Positions 26,974 to 36,955 of a stretch of DNA of 64,000 nt are shown piece after piece. Below the pieces are notes generated by a model. That model was not told the origin of the DNA. It saw nothing but the letters and a program-made list of their open reading frames with translations, and did no database searches. How positions within the stretch are numbered: the stretch's first letter is position 1; the number at the start of each line of letters is the position of its first letter. This DNA comes from Enhygromyxa salina. GTDB taxonomy: Bacteria > Myxococcota_A > Polyangia > Nannocystales > Nannocystaceae. Location of the stretch: assembly GCF_000737335.2 (NCBI RefSeq), contig NZ_JMCC02000042.1:3246-67245 (forward strand), read 5' to 3'. Both the position numbers and the translations under genes were made by a program.

Positions 26974-29900
26974 ATGCGCGAGTATCCCCGTCCCATCGTC
27001 GCCGCCGACTTCGTCGATCCGATCGTGGTCCCGCCCGTCGCCGCGCCCGATCTGGGCCAGGCCGCGCGCTCGGTCAGCGACAGCCCGGTCATCAACCGCC
27101 GCGATCGACCCCACTACCGGGTCAGCTCGCTGATCATCCAGAGCCAAGCCAAGCCCGCGTTCAGGTCGAGCAGCTTCAGCGCGCGCGACCACGCCGACGT
27201 CGCCCGCGACGGGGCGCGGTTCTACTTTGCGCCCTCGGCCGAGCACGTCACGATCAAGTGGGAGGTGCACGGCCCCGACGTCGTGGTCGAGGCCAAGCTG
27301 CAATTGTTCGTTCGCGGCCGCGCTGCGCCTGTCTGGGATCGGGTGTTGACCCCGCTCGAGCTCCGCACCAAGTCGCTCGATTGGGACGGGCGGATCCCGC
27401 TCGCGGAGCAACCAGATGGCGAGTTTCCGCGCGAGTATGTCAGCGCGGCGTACAGCGTCTACAAGCTCAAGCTCTCGGTCGTGGGTCCGCCCGGCGCCAA
27501 GTGCCGCCGCGCCGAGGTCTGGACTTACTTCGACGTTCGAGTCGCCGCAATCGAGCTGGCCTGGGGCGATCCAATGGGGTTGGCGCCCGCCCGTGACGAC
27601 ATCGCCGCGCCCGATCAAGCGACGATCCTCGGGTTCGAGCGGCAGATCCTCGGCGAGCTCGATCAGGTCGTGCAGGGCGCAAACTTTCAGGCCGATCAAA
27701 AGGTCCTGCTCGACATGAACCGGTTCCAAGTGCTCATCGAGGGCTCCGCGGCGCGGTTCTCGGCGTTGCGGACCCGCTGGGGGCTGGGCCCGCGTCTGCC
27801 CATTGTCGCAACCGTCAAGCTGCTCAAATCCGATGACACAAACACAGACGCCGCCCCGCTCGCGGTCGCAGGCGCCCAGATCGTCTGGGATTGGTCCGAT
27901 CCCCGCTGCGAAGTGGCCGGCCATGATCAGCAGCGCGCCGAGGATTGGTGTCGGCCCAACGCCGCCATCGAGACCAAGCAATACCTGACGGATCTGTTCA
28001 CCCGCAACCGCGCGGCGCTCACCCCAGAGTCGTTCAATTGCCCGGTCAAGTCTGGCGGCAAGCATGGCGACGCGGCCGCGCCGATCTTGCAAAAGCCCGA
28101 CGGCGCCCAGGATGCTGACTATGTCGCGTCGCCCAATCGCGGCTGGGCGCTGCAGAGTCGGGTCGCGGCGGCGGCGGTCAACTCGGCGACCCCGGTGTGG
28201 TTTCGGCCGTCGCGGATCGCCGGTGACACCTACCAGGTCCGCGTCTATCTGCTCACCGCCGAGCAGTGGGAAGACGCCGATTGGGGCCGCCCGTCGCCGC
28301 AGCTGTGGCAGGCGGCCCAAGCCGCGCACTTGCCAGCGGCGCAGTCTGGCCGCGTCGAGGTCCGTCACAAGGTCGATGTTCGGTCGTTCAAGACCGGCGG
28401 CATCAACTACGCCCAGCCCGACGTCAAGAGCATCTACGAGGTCGAGGGTGGCACCGAGCTCGGCATCGTCGAGGCCGCGCTCAACGAGGCCCAGTACGTT
28501 GACGCCGGCAACGAGCGGGCGATCGTCGACTATCTACTTGGCGAGGGGCTCGCGGGGGTGTCCTATCCAGAGCTCGCCGCGCGGGTGGTCAACGGCGCCC
28601 AGACCGGGATGGCGCTCGCGTTTCGGACCGCGGTCACGTTTGATCAGGACGTTGACCAGCTCCTCAACCATCAGCCCTTGCACACCTTGACCGTCAACGA
28701 CGCGGGCGCGTTCGCGGCCGTGCGCGAGACCGAAGCGCTGCAGGCGGTCGCCCCGGGGGTCTGGCGCGGTCAGATCGTCGACAAGCGCCCGCCCAACCAG
28801 ATCGATGTGCTGACCTTGGCCGGGGCGCAGCCGCCGATCGAGCAATTGGTCTCGAACGCGACCCACACCCAGTTTGTGCCAAACGCGAGCGTGGCCAACC
28901 TCGCCGCCCGCGCTGGCATGGTCAATCGCGTCAAGCCGATCGTGACCGGTGGATACGCGAACCTGGTGCCGCAATTCGGGTTTGGGGCGATCGGCAAGCC
29001 GTGGGCCGAGCGGCGCAGCACCTATTACATCACCCAAGCCGCGCTCAACGACGTGGCGGTGATGTTCCTGTTCGACAACCTGCGCAGCACCGACGCGTTC
29101 CCCTCGGGCACGGCATACGCCGAGGCCGGGACCCCGCGGCTTGGCGTGGTCGCGGTTGGCTACCCGGCGCCGGCCCCTGGCGCGCCCCCGTACAAGGGCG
29201 CCGAGGCGATCATCGCCCACGAGCTTGGCCACAGCTTGTTCTTTGCGCACGCCATTGCGACCAAGCTGGCCCCGGCGGTCGCCGCCCTCGTGGGCCAGCC
29301 AACCTGGACGCCCAACTTTCATCAGCTCGTCAACGATGGCAATCGCGCCCAGCTGCTGGCCGCGCTCAACATGCCCCCGCCGGCCCCTGGCACCCACCCC
29401 GACATGACGGCCCTGCGCATCAAGCAGGCCGCGCAGCCGATCAACGCGCCGCCGCTCGAGGCCCTCGAACATCAGGACAGCGTCGCTTGCCTGATGAACT
29501 ACGACGACGACAGCAACCACTTTTGCGGGCTGTGCATGCTCAAGCTGCGAGGCTGGAACATCTCGCACCGCCACGGAATCGACGCGCCCGATGGCGACGT
29601 GATCTTCGTTCCGCGCCCGGGCAGGCCCACTGCGCGGTTCAGGGTCGTGCTTGGCAGCGACGGGCGGACGACCGGCTGCGACTACACGTTTCGTTGTGAG
29701 GCGGACTATGTGAGCTTCTACCCGGTCGCGGTCGGCGGCGCGGCGCATCCGGTCGCGCCCGGGGTGGGGACCAGCGTCAACTACACCGCCGCGCAGATCG
29801 CCGCTGGGGTCACGCTGTGGGTCGAAGCGAGCCGACCCAGCGGCACCGCGAACGAGGTCGAGTTGAAGCTCGAGGCCCTCGTCAACCCCCTGGGCAACCT

Positions 29901-31707
29901 TGGCGCCGACGCCCGCGTGTCCAAGCACAGGATGACCGCGGTCCAGGTTCATCTCGAGGTGTTTCATGCAAAGCGCGAAGCCAACGCGGTCCCGGCCGCG
30001 CTCACGGAGGACCACAAGCAACTCCCCGGGATCTTCGTGCATCGCCAACAAGCGGGTCGCCACGGTCGCGTGCGGGTCCGTGTGCACCAACCAATTCCCA
30101 ACGACTTGGACTGCGATCTGTCGCTGAGCTCGGTCGGAGCGAGCCTGAGGATCCTGACCGCAGACGACGCCCGGGCCGGGGCCACGGGCGCGCGCGCGTG
30201 GGGGGCGTCGAGCCGGCTGATCCCACCGCAGGGCCAAGAGCTGTTCATTCAGGGCTACGCCACCAGCGCGGCGGTTGGCGACACCGCCCTCGAGCTAACG
30301 ATCGGCGCGCAGGTCGGCGACAGCGTCAGGGCGACCGTCGTCGAGATCACCAGCGTCGACGTCAGCGTGCCCGCGACGCCGGTCCAGCGCGACCGCACGC
30401 TGCAAGGATATGCCCCGGCCCGCAACCCGACCGTGTTCACGGCCCAGGCCAATTGGGGCGTGGACTTTCAGCCCGCGCAGACCTTGGTGCTCGTCTCAGG
30501 ATCGCTGACCTGGGACGCTCGCGCGCAGCTCCGCGTGACCATGCAGCCGGCGCCGGGCGAGCTGCCGGGCGGCGTGCCGATCAAGTGGCGGGTCGAGCGG
30601 GCCAGCGGCGACCACGAGGATCACCGCAATGTCGTGCGTCGATCCGAGCGCCCCGTCCCCGCGCTGGTGTACAGCACCCACACCTGTGATCGGGCCAAGC
30701 TCATGGCCGACGCGACCGGATCGTTCTGGGTCCGCGCGGTGGTGGATCCCCACGGCGACGGCGCGATCGGGCAGGGCGGGGATCCGCTGCCGGGCTTCTC
30801 GCTCAACCTGGTGCTCGTCAAGCTCGAGATGACGCAGAACGACTCCGCCGCTGGCTCGCGGGTTCACACGGATCCGGTCGGCGCCGGGCCCCAATGTACG
30901 CTCAACGCGGGTGTCTTCAACCACCCCGATCCTCGGCTGCGCGGGATCAACTTGTCGGCCCGGATCCGAGCTGTTGGGGGCGGCAACGACGGTCGGCGGG
31001 GTCTGGCCAAGCTGCAGTGCGGGTGGATTCAGAATATTGTGCCTTGTCGCAGCAATCCGCTGCGCAGCGTGCGAACCGCCGATTATCTCGATCTGGCGAC
31101 GAATCTTCACCACGCGGTCGACAAGATCTTCGTCGCCAACAACGCCAACATGGACTACTTGCCGGGCGGACCCGTCCCGGTCATGGCGCAGCTGCCGATC
31201 CTCGACGGCAATTTACCGCTCGCGGCTCACAACAACCACGGCGCGGGCGGCATGCGGCTCTCGACCAGCTCCGACGTGGACCGGCGCAACAAGAACCCTG
31301 GCCTGGAGATTCGGGTCACCGCCAACGACTCGCCCAACGAGGCGATCGAGACGGTCAAGCTCCCTGGGCACCCCTCGCGGGTCCTGCAGTCCATGGATTG
31401 GGAGCTGTGCTTCTCGGCGTATTTGTGTGCGTGGTCAACCGACGCGGATCGGGCGATTGGCGTGCTCAACCAGACAGATTGGGACATTCGGCAGAGTTGG
31501 CGGTTCGACTGGACCGGCAACCCGCCAGCGTTGGTTGGCGGTACGGCGCAGACGCCAGCTGGGCCGGCGCCAATCGCCAACGCGCCGCCTGCATTGATCG
31601 TGAACGTCACAGGCAACGTCAACGGGCTCACGCCCGCGGCCCAGACCACCCTCGAGGTCGGGCAGCCGGCCGTCCACCACTGCCAAGCCGACGATTGTCG
31701 CGCCTGA
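26974..31707 (+). CDS. 1577-residue metzincin-like zinc metalloprotease of unknown family
   Basis: A single intact frame. The zinc site is HELGHSLFFAH: His749, Glu750, His753 and His759, spaced as in HExxHxxGxxH but with Phe in place of the Gly. A Met-turn-like CLMNYDDD occurs about 85 residues later (Met841), followed by CGLCMLKLRGWN. Beta-rich modules flank the catalytic part, and an N-terminal bacterial Ig-like section precedes it (for example WDGRIPLAEQPDGEFPREYVSAAYSVYKLKL near residue 140). No signal peptide is present. ATG at 26974 follows the LysM gene. The whole may be an exported effector or a wall-directed enzyme; target unknown. Confidence 0.8.
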   Translation: MREYPRPIVAADFVDPIVVPPVAAPDLGQAARSVSDSPVINRRDRPHYRVSSLIIQSQAKPAFRSSSFSARDHADVARDGARFYFAPSAEHVTIKWEVHGPDVVVEAKLQLFVRGRAAPVWDRVLTPLELRTKSLDWDGRIPLAEQPDGEFPREYVSAAYSVYKLKLSVVGPPGAKCRRAEVWTYFDVRVAAIELAWGDPMGLAPARDDIAAPDQATILGFERQILGELDQVVQGANFQADQKVLLDMNRFQVLIEGSAARFSALRTRWGLGPRLPIVATVKLLKSDDTNTDAAPLAVAGAQIVWDWSDPRCEVAGHDQQRAEDWCRPNAAIETKQYLTDLFTRNRAALTPESFNCPVKSGGKHGDAAAPILQKPDGAQDADYVASPNRGWALQSRVAAAAVNSATPVWFRPSRIAGDTYQVRVYLLTAEQWEDADWGRPSPQLWQAAQAAHLPAAQSGRVEVRHKVDVRSFKTGGINYAQPDVKSIYEVEGGTELGIVEAALNEAQYVDAGNERAIVDYLLGEGLAGVSYPELAARVVNGAQTGMALAFRTAVTFDQDVDQLLNHQPLHTLTVNDAGAFAAVRETEALQAVAPGVWRGQIVDKRPPNQIDVLTLAGAQPPIEQLVSNATHTQFVPNASVANLAARAGMVNRVKPIVTGGYANLVPQFGFGAIGKPWAERRSTYYITQAALNDVAVMFLFDNLRSTDAFPSGTAYAEAGTPRLGVVAVGYPAPAPGAPPYKGAEAIIAHELGHSLFFAHAIATKLAPAVAALVGQPTWTPNFHQLVNDGNRAQLLAALNMPPPAPGTHPDMTALRIKQAAQPINAPPLEALEHQDSVACLMNYDDDSNHFCGLCMLKLRGWNISHRHGIDAPDGDVIFVPRPGRPTARFRVVLGSDGRTTGCDYTFRCEADYVSFYPVAVGGAAHPVAPGVGTSVNYTAAQIAAGVTLWVEASRPSGTANEVELKLEALVNPLGNLGADARVSKHRMTAVQVHLEVFHAKREANAVPAALTEDHKQLPGIFVHRQQAGRHGRVRVRVHQPIPNDLDCDLSLSSVGASLRILTADDARAGATGARAWGASSRLIPPQGQELFIQGYATSAAVGDTALELTIGAQVGDSVRATVVEITSVDVSVPATPVQRDRTLQGYAPARNPTVFTAQANWGVDFQPAQTLVLVSGSLTWDARAQLRVTMQPAPGELPGGVPIKWRVERASGDHEDHRNVVRRSERPVPALVYSTHTCDRAKLMADATGSFWVRAVVDPHGDGAIGQGGDPLPGFSLNLVLVKLEMTQNDSAAGSRVHTDPVGAGPQCTLNAGVFNHPDPRLRGINLSARIRAVGGGNDGRRGLAKLQCGWIQNIVPCRSNPLRSVRTADYLDLATNLHHAVDKIFVANNANMDYLPGGPVPVMAQLPILDGNLPLAAHNNHGAGGMRLSTSSDVDRRNKNPGLEIRVTANDSPNEAIETVKLPGHPSRVLQSMDWELCFSAYLCAWSTDADRAIGVLNQTDWDIRQSWRFDWTGNPPALVGGTAQTPAGPAPIANAPPALIVNVTGNVNGLTPAAQTTLEVGQPAVHHCQADDCRA

Positions 31708-31779
31708 GGGAAGGAGCCCGCAGCGTCACAGCGAGCTGCGCTTGCCATTTTGTCTCGATCGGCTGACAGTCCCGCCCAC

Positions 31780-33003
31780 ATGCGACGCAGGAACTTGTGG
31801 ATCACCGCCATTGTGCTCAGCCTGGCTGGATGTGTCCCCTCGACGCGGAGCGCCGAGCTGGCGCCCGTTGATCCGGCCACGCCCGCGGCCGCGAGCGAGC
31901 TCGCAGACACGCGCTGGCAAGCTCTGCGAGAGCGCGCCGACGCGATCGGGTGGACCGATGAGACCCGGGAGCGCTTCGTCGCCGCGCTGCCCAAGATCGA
32001 GACCCACCTGCACCTCGACGGAGCCCTGAGCCCCAAGACCATCGCCGCGCTCGCCCAAGACCAGGGCTACGCGCCGCTCATGGATCGCAGCGAAGCGGAG
32101 ATCGCCGCGCTCACCGTCGTCGACACGCCGCGCGAGGATCTGGCCACGGTGCTCGAGGCGTTCTTCACGATCTACCCGCTGCTGCACACGCCAGAGGCGC
32201 TCGAGACCGTCTCCTATGACCTCATCGCGAACGCGCACGAGCAGCAGATCCGCTACCTCGAGGTTCGCTTCGCGCCTGTGTTGCAGGCCGTGCCCGAGCA
32301 GGGGTTTACGATCGAGGCGGTGCTCGAGGCCGTGCTCGCGGGCCTCGAGCGAGGCCGGCGTGACTTTGGGGTCGAGAGCGCCGTGATCGTCTGCCTGTTT
32401 CGTCCGCTGCCGGTCGAGGTCAACGCGACCATGCTGGAAGCCGCGATCGCCTTTAAAGATCGCGGCGTCGTGGGCATCGATCTGGCCGGTGACGAGAGCG
32501 AGGTGCCCTTGACCACCTTCGCGGATCTCTACCGCCAAGCCGGGGACGCCGGGCTGTATCGCACCGTGCACGCCGGCGAGGTCGCGGACAGCGACGATCT
32601 GGCCCTGGCCGTCGAGCTTGGCGTGGATCGGATCGGCCACGCCAGGTACCTCGACGCCGACCCAGCCCTGCTCGAGGAGGTCCAGCGGCGTGGGATTGCG
32701 CTGGAGATCAACCTGACCTCCAACCACCGCACGGGGGCAATCGCGACCCTCGCCGAGCACCCGGCCAAGCGCTGGTTCGACGCGGGCGTCGCAATCAACG
32801 TCAGCACCGACGACCCTGGCGTCTTCGGCATCACGCTGACCGGCGAGTACCTGCTGCTGATCCAAGAGCTGGGGTTTTCGGTCGGCGATCTCATCGAGCT
32901 GCAGCGGCGGACGATCGCTACATTGTTCATGTCCGAGGCCGACAAGCGCCGCCTCGAAGCGCGCATGCTCGCGGATATCGAGGCGCTGCTCGACGCCGTC
33001 TGA
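31780..33003 (+). CDS. Adenosine deaminase with lipoprotein signal peptide
   Basis: 407 residues. The N-terminus is an N-terminal signal (MRRRNLWITAIVLSLAGC, lipobox Cys18), unusual for a bacterial adenosine deaminase, which is normally cytoplasmic. The core has the family's metal and catalytic residues: HLHLDG (His76, His78), HAGE (His264, Glu267), RIGHARYL (His287) and STDDPG (Asp344, Asp345). It should convert adenosine or deoxyadenosine to inosine, here at the cell envelope. ATG at 31780 fixes the signal peptide; the in-frame extension upstream gives no signal. It follows the metalloprotease by 72 bases and could share a transcript. Confidence 0.9.
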   Translation: MRRRNLWITAIVLSLAGCVPSTRSAELAPVDPATPAAASELADTRWQALRERADAIGWTDETRERFVAALPKIETHLHLDGALSPKTIAALAQDQGYAPLMDRSEAEIAALTVVDTPREDLATVLEAFFTIYPLLHTPEALETVSYDLIANAHEQQIRYLEVRFAPVLQAVPEQGFTIEAVLEAVLAGLERGRRDFGVESAVIVCLFRPLPVEVNATMLEAAIAFKDRGVVGIDLAGDESEVPLTTFADLYRQAGDAGLYRTVHAGEVADSDDLALAVELGVDRIGHARYLDADPALLEEVQRRGIALEINLTSNHRTGAIATLAEHPAKRWFDAGVAINVSTDDPGVFGITLTGEYLLLIQELGFSVGDLIELQRRTIATLFMSEADKRRLEARMLADIEALLDAV

Positions 33004-33107
33004 GTCGCGTTGTACCGTGCCCCGCTAAAATGCCACGCTCCATGGACGCCACACCCACCGATCCTCGGCCGCGACCGGACCTCATTCGCCCAGCGGCGGG
33101 TCTGCGG

Positions 33108-34367
33108 ATGCGAAGCTGCCTGCTCGTGATCGTATCTGCCACCCTTGGCGGAGGCGTGGGCTGCAAAGAACCAACTCCAGGACCAGCCGCTCCCGTTGTC
33201 CCGGACGCGCGCGTCGAGGACCCACAGACCACGCCAAACCCCGCGGTCGTCGTCGAGACCACGCGCTCTCCCGCGGTCGCGTTGGAAGATCGGGAACAGC
33301 TGTGGTCTCGGCTCACGCAGGCCAAGCTCGAGCCGCGCCAGATCGAGACGCCCGTCGACATCTTCTCGTACCTAGCGCTGAGCCCCGACGGCTCGAAGAT
33401 CCACGCGTACCGATACCGCGAAACCGTGGATCACACATTGTTGTCGGATCTTGTCGAGATCGACGTCGCCAAGGGGGGCGCGCCGCGAGTGCTGGCCGAC
33501 ACGGGCTCCGACGACTACTTTCTCGAATATGCGCAAGCGGTCGAGGACACAAAACTCGTTCTCTACGCCAGCCGGTCGGTCGTGAAATACAAGACGCACC
33601 GGATCCTCAGGTTGGAGCTGCCCGCGGGTGGCCCAACAGCGGTTGTCGCGGGTGACACGGCGGCGGGCGTCGTCGACTGGTTTGCTCCGACCCCCGACGG
33701 GCTCATCTACGAGCGTGATCGAACCTTGTTCGCGCTGCCGTGGGGGTCCAATCCGGTGACCTTGGTTCCGCAGGCCGCTGAGGATCTCGGAGACCTAGAG
33801 CCGGTCGCCGAGGGGCGGGCGATGTTCGCCCGCATTGAGAATAGGGAGGAGGAGACCGGCACCTACTTCATCGTCGCCTGGGAAGCCGGCTTCACCTCTC
33901 CCGTGGTCCAGCGGGTGCTGCAAGAAGATGGCAATCGCTCGGTCGACATCTTCGGTCCGTGGACGGAGCAGGAGGCCGTTTTTGTCGAGATTCACGATAG
34001 CAACGGTGACGGGAAGGCGGACTATCTAGACGAGAACGCCGACACCTTGAGCGCGGTGAGTCTCGCTGACGGGACGGTGCGCAAGCTGGCCGGCGGGGCC
34101 CTCAACGTGAGCTGGGTCAAGGGCCATCCCAGCGGGCTCGTGATGTATGTTCACGAGGACCTCGCGCGAGCGACCAGCAGCCTGCGCGTCCTCGATCCCG
34201 TGTCGGGCGCCGAGCACGAGCTCGGCGTGGTGAAGGGCCAGTTCGGCGACTGGTCGATCAGCGCCGACTGGACGCGGATCGTGTATGCCGTCATTTCCGA
34301 CACCAACGACGACGGAGACTACTACCCCTGGGACGATCAGAGTCGGCTGTATGTGTCGTCACTTTGA
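33108..34367 (+). CDS. Beta-propeller (TolB-like) lipoprotein
   Basis: 419 residues with a signal peptide MRSCLLVIVSATLGGGVGC ending in a lipobox. The rest shows regularly spaced WD40/TolB-like beta strands (LALSPDGSKIHAYRY, PTPDGLIYERDRTLFAL, ISADWTRIVYAVISDTNDDGDYYPW). EF-hand-like acidic segments (DSNGDGKADYLDEN, DTNDDGDYYP) may bind calcium. Binding partners are unknown. ATG at 33108 gives the signal; a frame extension of 26 residues upstream is possible. It lies 104 bases after adenosine deaminase and converges on a small lipoprotein. Confidence 0.8.
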   Translation: MRSCLLVIVSATLGGGVGCKEPTPGPAAPVVPDARVEDPQTTPNPAVVVETTRSPAVALEDREQLWSRLTQAKLEPRQIETPVDIFSYLALSPDGSKIHAYRYRETVDHTLLSDLVEIDVAKGGAPRVLADTGSDDYFLEYAQAVEDTKLVLYASRSVVKYKTHRILRLELPAGGPTAVVAGDTAAGVVDWFAPTPDGLIYERDRTLFALPWGSNPVTLVPQAAEDLGDLEPVAEGRAMFARIENREEETGTYFIVAWEAGFTSPVVQRVLQEDGNRSVDIFGPWTEQEAVFVEIHDSNGDGKADYLDENADTLSAVSLADGTVRKLAGGALNVSWVKGHPSGLVMYVHEDLARATSSLRVLDPVSGAEHELGVVKGQFGDWSISADWTRIVYAVISDTNDDGDYYPWDDQSRLYVSSL

Positions 34368-34412
34368 CTCTGACTTTGACTTGGGCCGAGCGCCACGCCC
34401 GGGTGTGCGGCG

Positions 34413-34958
34413 CTACTTGCGGGCCTCGAACGCCGCCGTCGCCTTGCCGACATCACCGAGCAGCAGCACCGCCTTGCAGCTCGCCTTCACGCCAGCGCTG
34501 ACGTCCTTGCTCATCGCCGCGGCCACGCAATTGGCCACCTTCGAGTTGTCCGCGGCGACCGAGATCTCGCTGGTGGGTCCGCCGATGTAGGACCAGCCGA
34601 CGTCGATCGCAGCGCCCTTGGGCGCGCAGGCGTCGAGCGCTGCGTCGGCGTCGACCAGGCTGGCGATGATGTAGCCGCTCGCGCGGCTGCTTGGCTCGGC
34701 GAAGGTGCAGTGCAGGTTGCGAGCCTCGAAGCCGCCCTCGCTGACCACGTTGGCGTCGAGCTTGGAGACCTCAGGTTCCGGCTCGGGCTCGGGCTCCGCC
34801 TCTGGCTCGGGCTCGGGCTCGGGCTCGGGCTCAGGGGCGTCCGCCACCGGGGCATCGGCCACGGGCGCGTCGGCCGTCACCGGGGCTTGGGTGGTCGCGC
34901 CGCGATCACAGGCGAGCGCGGCGGCAGCGATGGCGATGGCAAACCCGAGGCGGTGCAT
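34413..34958 (-). CDS. Small lipoprotein with Glu-Pro repeat linker
   Basis: 181 residues. The signal peptide MHRLGFAIAIAAAALAC ends in the lipobox. A linker of APVAD and Glu-Pro repeats follows (about residues 28-64). The C-terminal ~115 residues look folded (LHCTFAEPSSRASGYIIASL, WSYIGGPTSEISVAADNSKVANC) and contain five Cys. No family is recognised. Convergent with the beta-propeller lipoprotein. Confidence 0.8.
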   Translation of the reverse strand: MHRLGFAIAIAAAALACDRGATTQAPVTADAPVADAPVADAPEPEPEPEPEPEAEPEPEPEPEVSKLDANVVSEGGFEARNLHCTFAEPSSRASGYIIASLVDADAALDACAPKGAAIDVGWSYIGGPTSEISVAADNSKVANCVAAAMSKDVSAGVKASCKAVLLLGDVGKATAAFEARK

Positions 34959-35039
34959 GGCGCGAGTGTGCCACGTGTACTCGTTTCACGCAGGAGCGCT
35001 CTGGCGGTGCGCAGCCGGGCTTGCGGCACCGGTCATGGA

Positions 35040-36833
35040 CTACCCGCGAGCTCCCTGCCGACGCCAAGGCCCGATCAACCCGAGCACCAACAGCCCCAGC
35101 GCGAGCCCGATCGGCGCCCGCCCGTCTTGGCTCGAGCACCCGCAGCTGACGTCATACGGCAAGTTGTACCCGGGCCCGGTCTCGGTGCCGTCGCCGTCAT
35201 CCGCCGCCCCAGATCCGCCGCCACCATCACCGTCGCCGTCCCCACCACTGGTCCCCGTCCCAGACCCCCCGGTCTCGCCACCGTCGGCCAGGCACTGAAC
35301 CGAGCTCTGATAACTCTCGTACGCCGCCGCGATCGCGGCCGCGTTGTCCGACTCGACCTGCGGCGGCCCCATCTGCGGGACCTTCTCGACCCGCAGCGCG
35401 TTGGGCATCTGCTCCCACCCCGGATAGCTCGCGCCCTCGGGCACGCACACCGGCATCTGATCCTTCTCAACCGCGACCCGAAACACCGAGTCCCCGCCGC
35501 ACAGCACCTGCTCGGTCGTGGTCACGATCGTGCTCGTGACATCCGGCAGATCCGCGTTGGCGTGAAAGGTGGGATCCAGGGTCATCTCGCTTGGCGAGAT
35601 CGTGGTGTTGAGCCGGGTCAGCTTCGGCCAAGTGTCGAGCAGATCAACCGCGTGCAGCCCCGGTTCAATGATCCGCTCGAGCACGCCAGCCGAGAACGCG
35701 AGGTCGTCCCAGGCCATCAGATTGATCTGATCCGCATAAAAATCAATGTTGTTCCAAAATTCCGTGGCGTCGACCCCATCGGGCGGCGGAATGAACTCGA
35801 GCAGCAGCGCCTGGATCAACGGGTGAATGTTGAGGGCCTGATCCGCGATGATGTCGATCGCCGCGATTGGATCCACACCCACGAACGCGGTCTCGTCCCA
35901 GGTTGGCCTGTAAATGTTGAAGGTCTCGACCTTGTTGGGTGACCCCGCGTACTCGGTTGCAAACGCGTGGCCGCCGGCCTCGTCCACCGCCATGCTGAGC
36001 AGCCCCACGTAGCCCGCTGGCGAGCTCTGCTTCCAATTGTAGGCCAGCGGGTTGAGCACCACGTGATCGTAGTTGCTGGGCGCCCAGCGATCTTGGCCCA
36101 AGAAGTACGCGCGGATCCCCATGTCGTCCTTGGCCGCGATCCGCGTGAGCCGAATCGGCACGCACGGCTCGGTGCCCTGAAACTTGAACGACAGCGGGTG
36201 AATGGCCTGCACGTCGGCCCCGGCCGCGAGCTTGACGGCCGCGAACAAGAACCCCTCGTCCAGATAGCTCTGCAGGATCGGCGCGGCGTTGGGGTCTTGC
36301 GCGTAGTCGTTGTCATTGAGGAAGTCGATCACCTCTTGCGCGGTGCCGCCTTGCAAGACCACGACCTCGAACGCGCCAACGACCGCCTCGAGCACCACGT
36401 CGGGCCCCGGATCCCCGCCAGCGTCAAACTTGGGCTCGGACCCACCGCTGTCCTCGCCGCCCTCGCCGGCCCAGGGGTCGTCTTCGTCGCAGTCGTATTG
36501 GGTCTGGACCTGCCAGCTTGGCGCGAGCGCGTTGCTCATCGCGGTAAACAGCGGATCCGAGCCAACGGTGACCTCGGGCAGGGCCTGAATGGGCAGCACC
36601 CAGGCGAAGCGCTCGGCCTCGCCGGTGTACTCGATGCGGACCTGGACCTCGATCGTCGAGCCATCCATGATGAACAGGATGTCTTCGCCGCGCTGGTCGA
36701 CCGGCATCGGATCCGGCAGGTTGTCGCAGAAGGTGCCCCCGCAGGCCTGGGCGCTGCGTGGGGCCCCCAGCAGACCCACGCAGAGCAGCATGGGGGACAG
36801 GGAAAGCAGCGAGGTCTGGCGTGACGTATTCAT
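35040..36833 (-). CDS. DUF2330 surface protein with MYXO-CTERM-like tail, copy 1
   Basis: 597 residues. The signal peptide (MNTSRQTSLL to RSAQA) precedes [24 protein letters not shown], the N-terminal DUF2330 signature. About 500 residues of beta-rich DUF2330 sequence follow, with FAWVLPIQALPEVTVGSDPLF and a conserved acidic region. A Gly/Asp/Ser linker leads to the C-terminal sorting-like tail: SCGCSSQDGR, a hydrophobic helix (IGLALGLLVLGLIG) and basic WRRQG. The ATG at 36833 is preceded by GGGAG at a workable spacing. DUF2330 function is unknown; the tail suggests surface display. It is adjacent to its paralogue at 36956. Confidence 0.92.
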   Translation of the reverse strand: MNTSRQTSLLSLSPMLLCVGLLGAPRSAQACGGTFCDNLPDPMPVDQRGEDILFIMDGSTIEVQVRIEYTGEAERFAWVLPIQALPEVTVGSDPLFTAMSNALAPSWQVQTQYDCDEDDPWAGEGGEDSGGSEPKFDAGGDPGPDVVLEAVVGAFEVVVLQGGTAQEVIDFLNDNDYAQDPNAAPILQSYLDEGFLFAAVKLAAGADVQAIHPLSFKFQGTEPCVPIRLTRIAAKDDMGIRAYFLGQDRWAPSNYDHVVLNPLAYNWKQSSPAGYVGLLSMAVDEAGGHAFATEYAGSPNKVETFNIYRPTWDETAFVGVDPIAAIDIIADQALNIHPLIQALLLEFIPPPDGVDATEFWNNIDFYADQINLMAWDDLAFSAGVLERIIEPGLHAVDLLDTWPKLTRLNTTISPSEMTLDPTFHANADLPDVTSTIVTTTEQVLCGGDSVFRVAVEKDQMPVCVPEGASYPGWEQMPNALRVEKVPQMGPPQVESDNAAAIAAAYESYQSSVQCLADGGETGGSGTGTSGGDGDGDGGGGSGAADDGDGTETGPGYNLPYDVSCGCSSQDGRAPIGLALGLLVLGLIGPWRRQGARG

Positions 36834-36955
36834 GGGCGAGCTCCCTCGAGGGAGCGCCCATGATAGCGACACCTCATCACAAATAGCCATCGAGCCGGCT
36901 CGATCATCCACAGTTCATCCCCCCGGAAAAACGCAGTGACCGAGCCGGCCCGACG

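Noticed and set aside
26326..31707. Type VI secretion or contractile-tail cluster
   Set aside because: LysM and effector-like genes are present, but no VgrG, Hcp, PAAR, sheath, baseplate or AAA+ gene is within the window.
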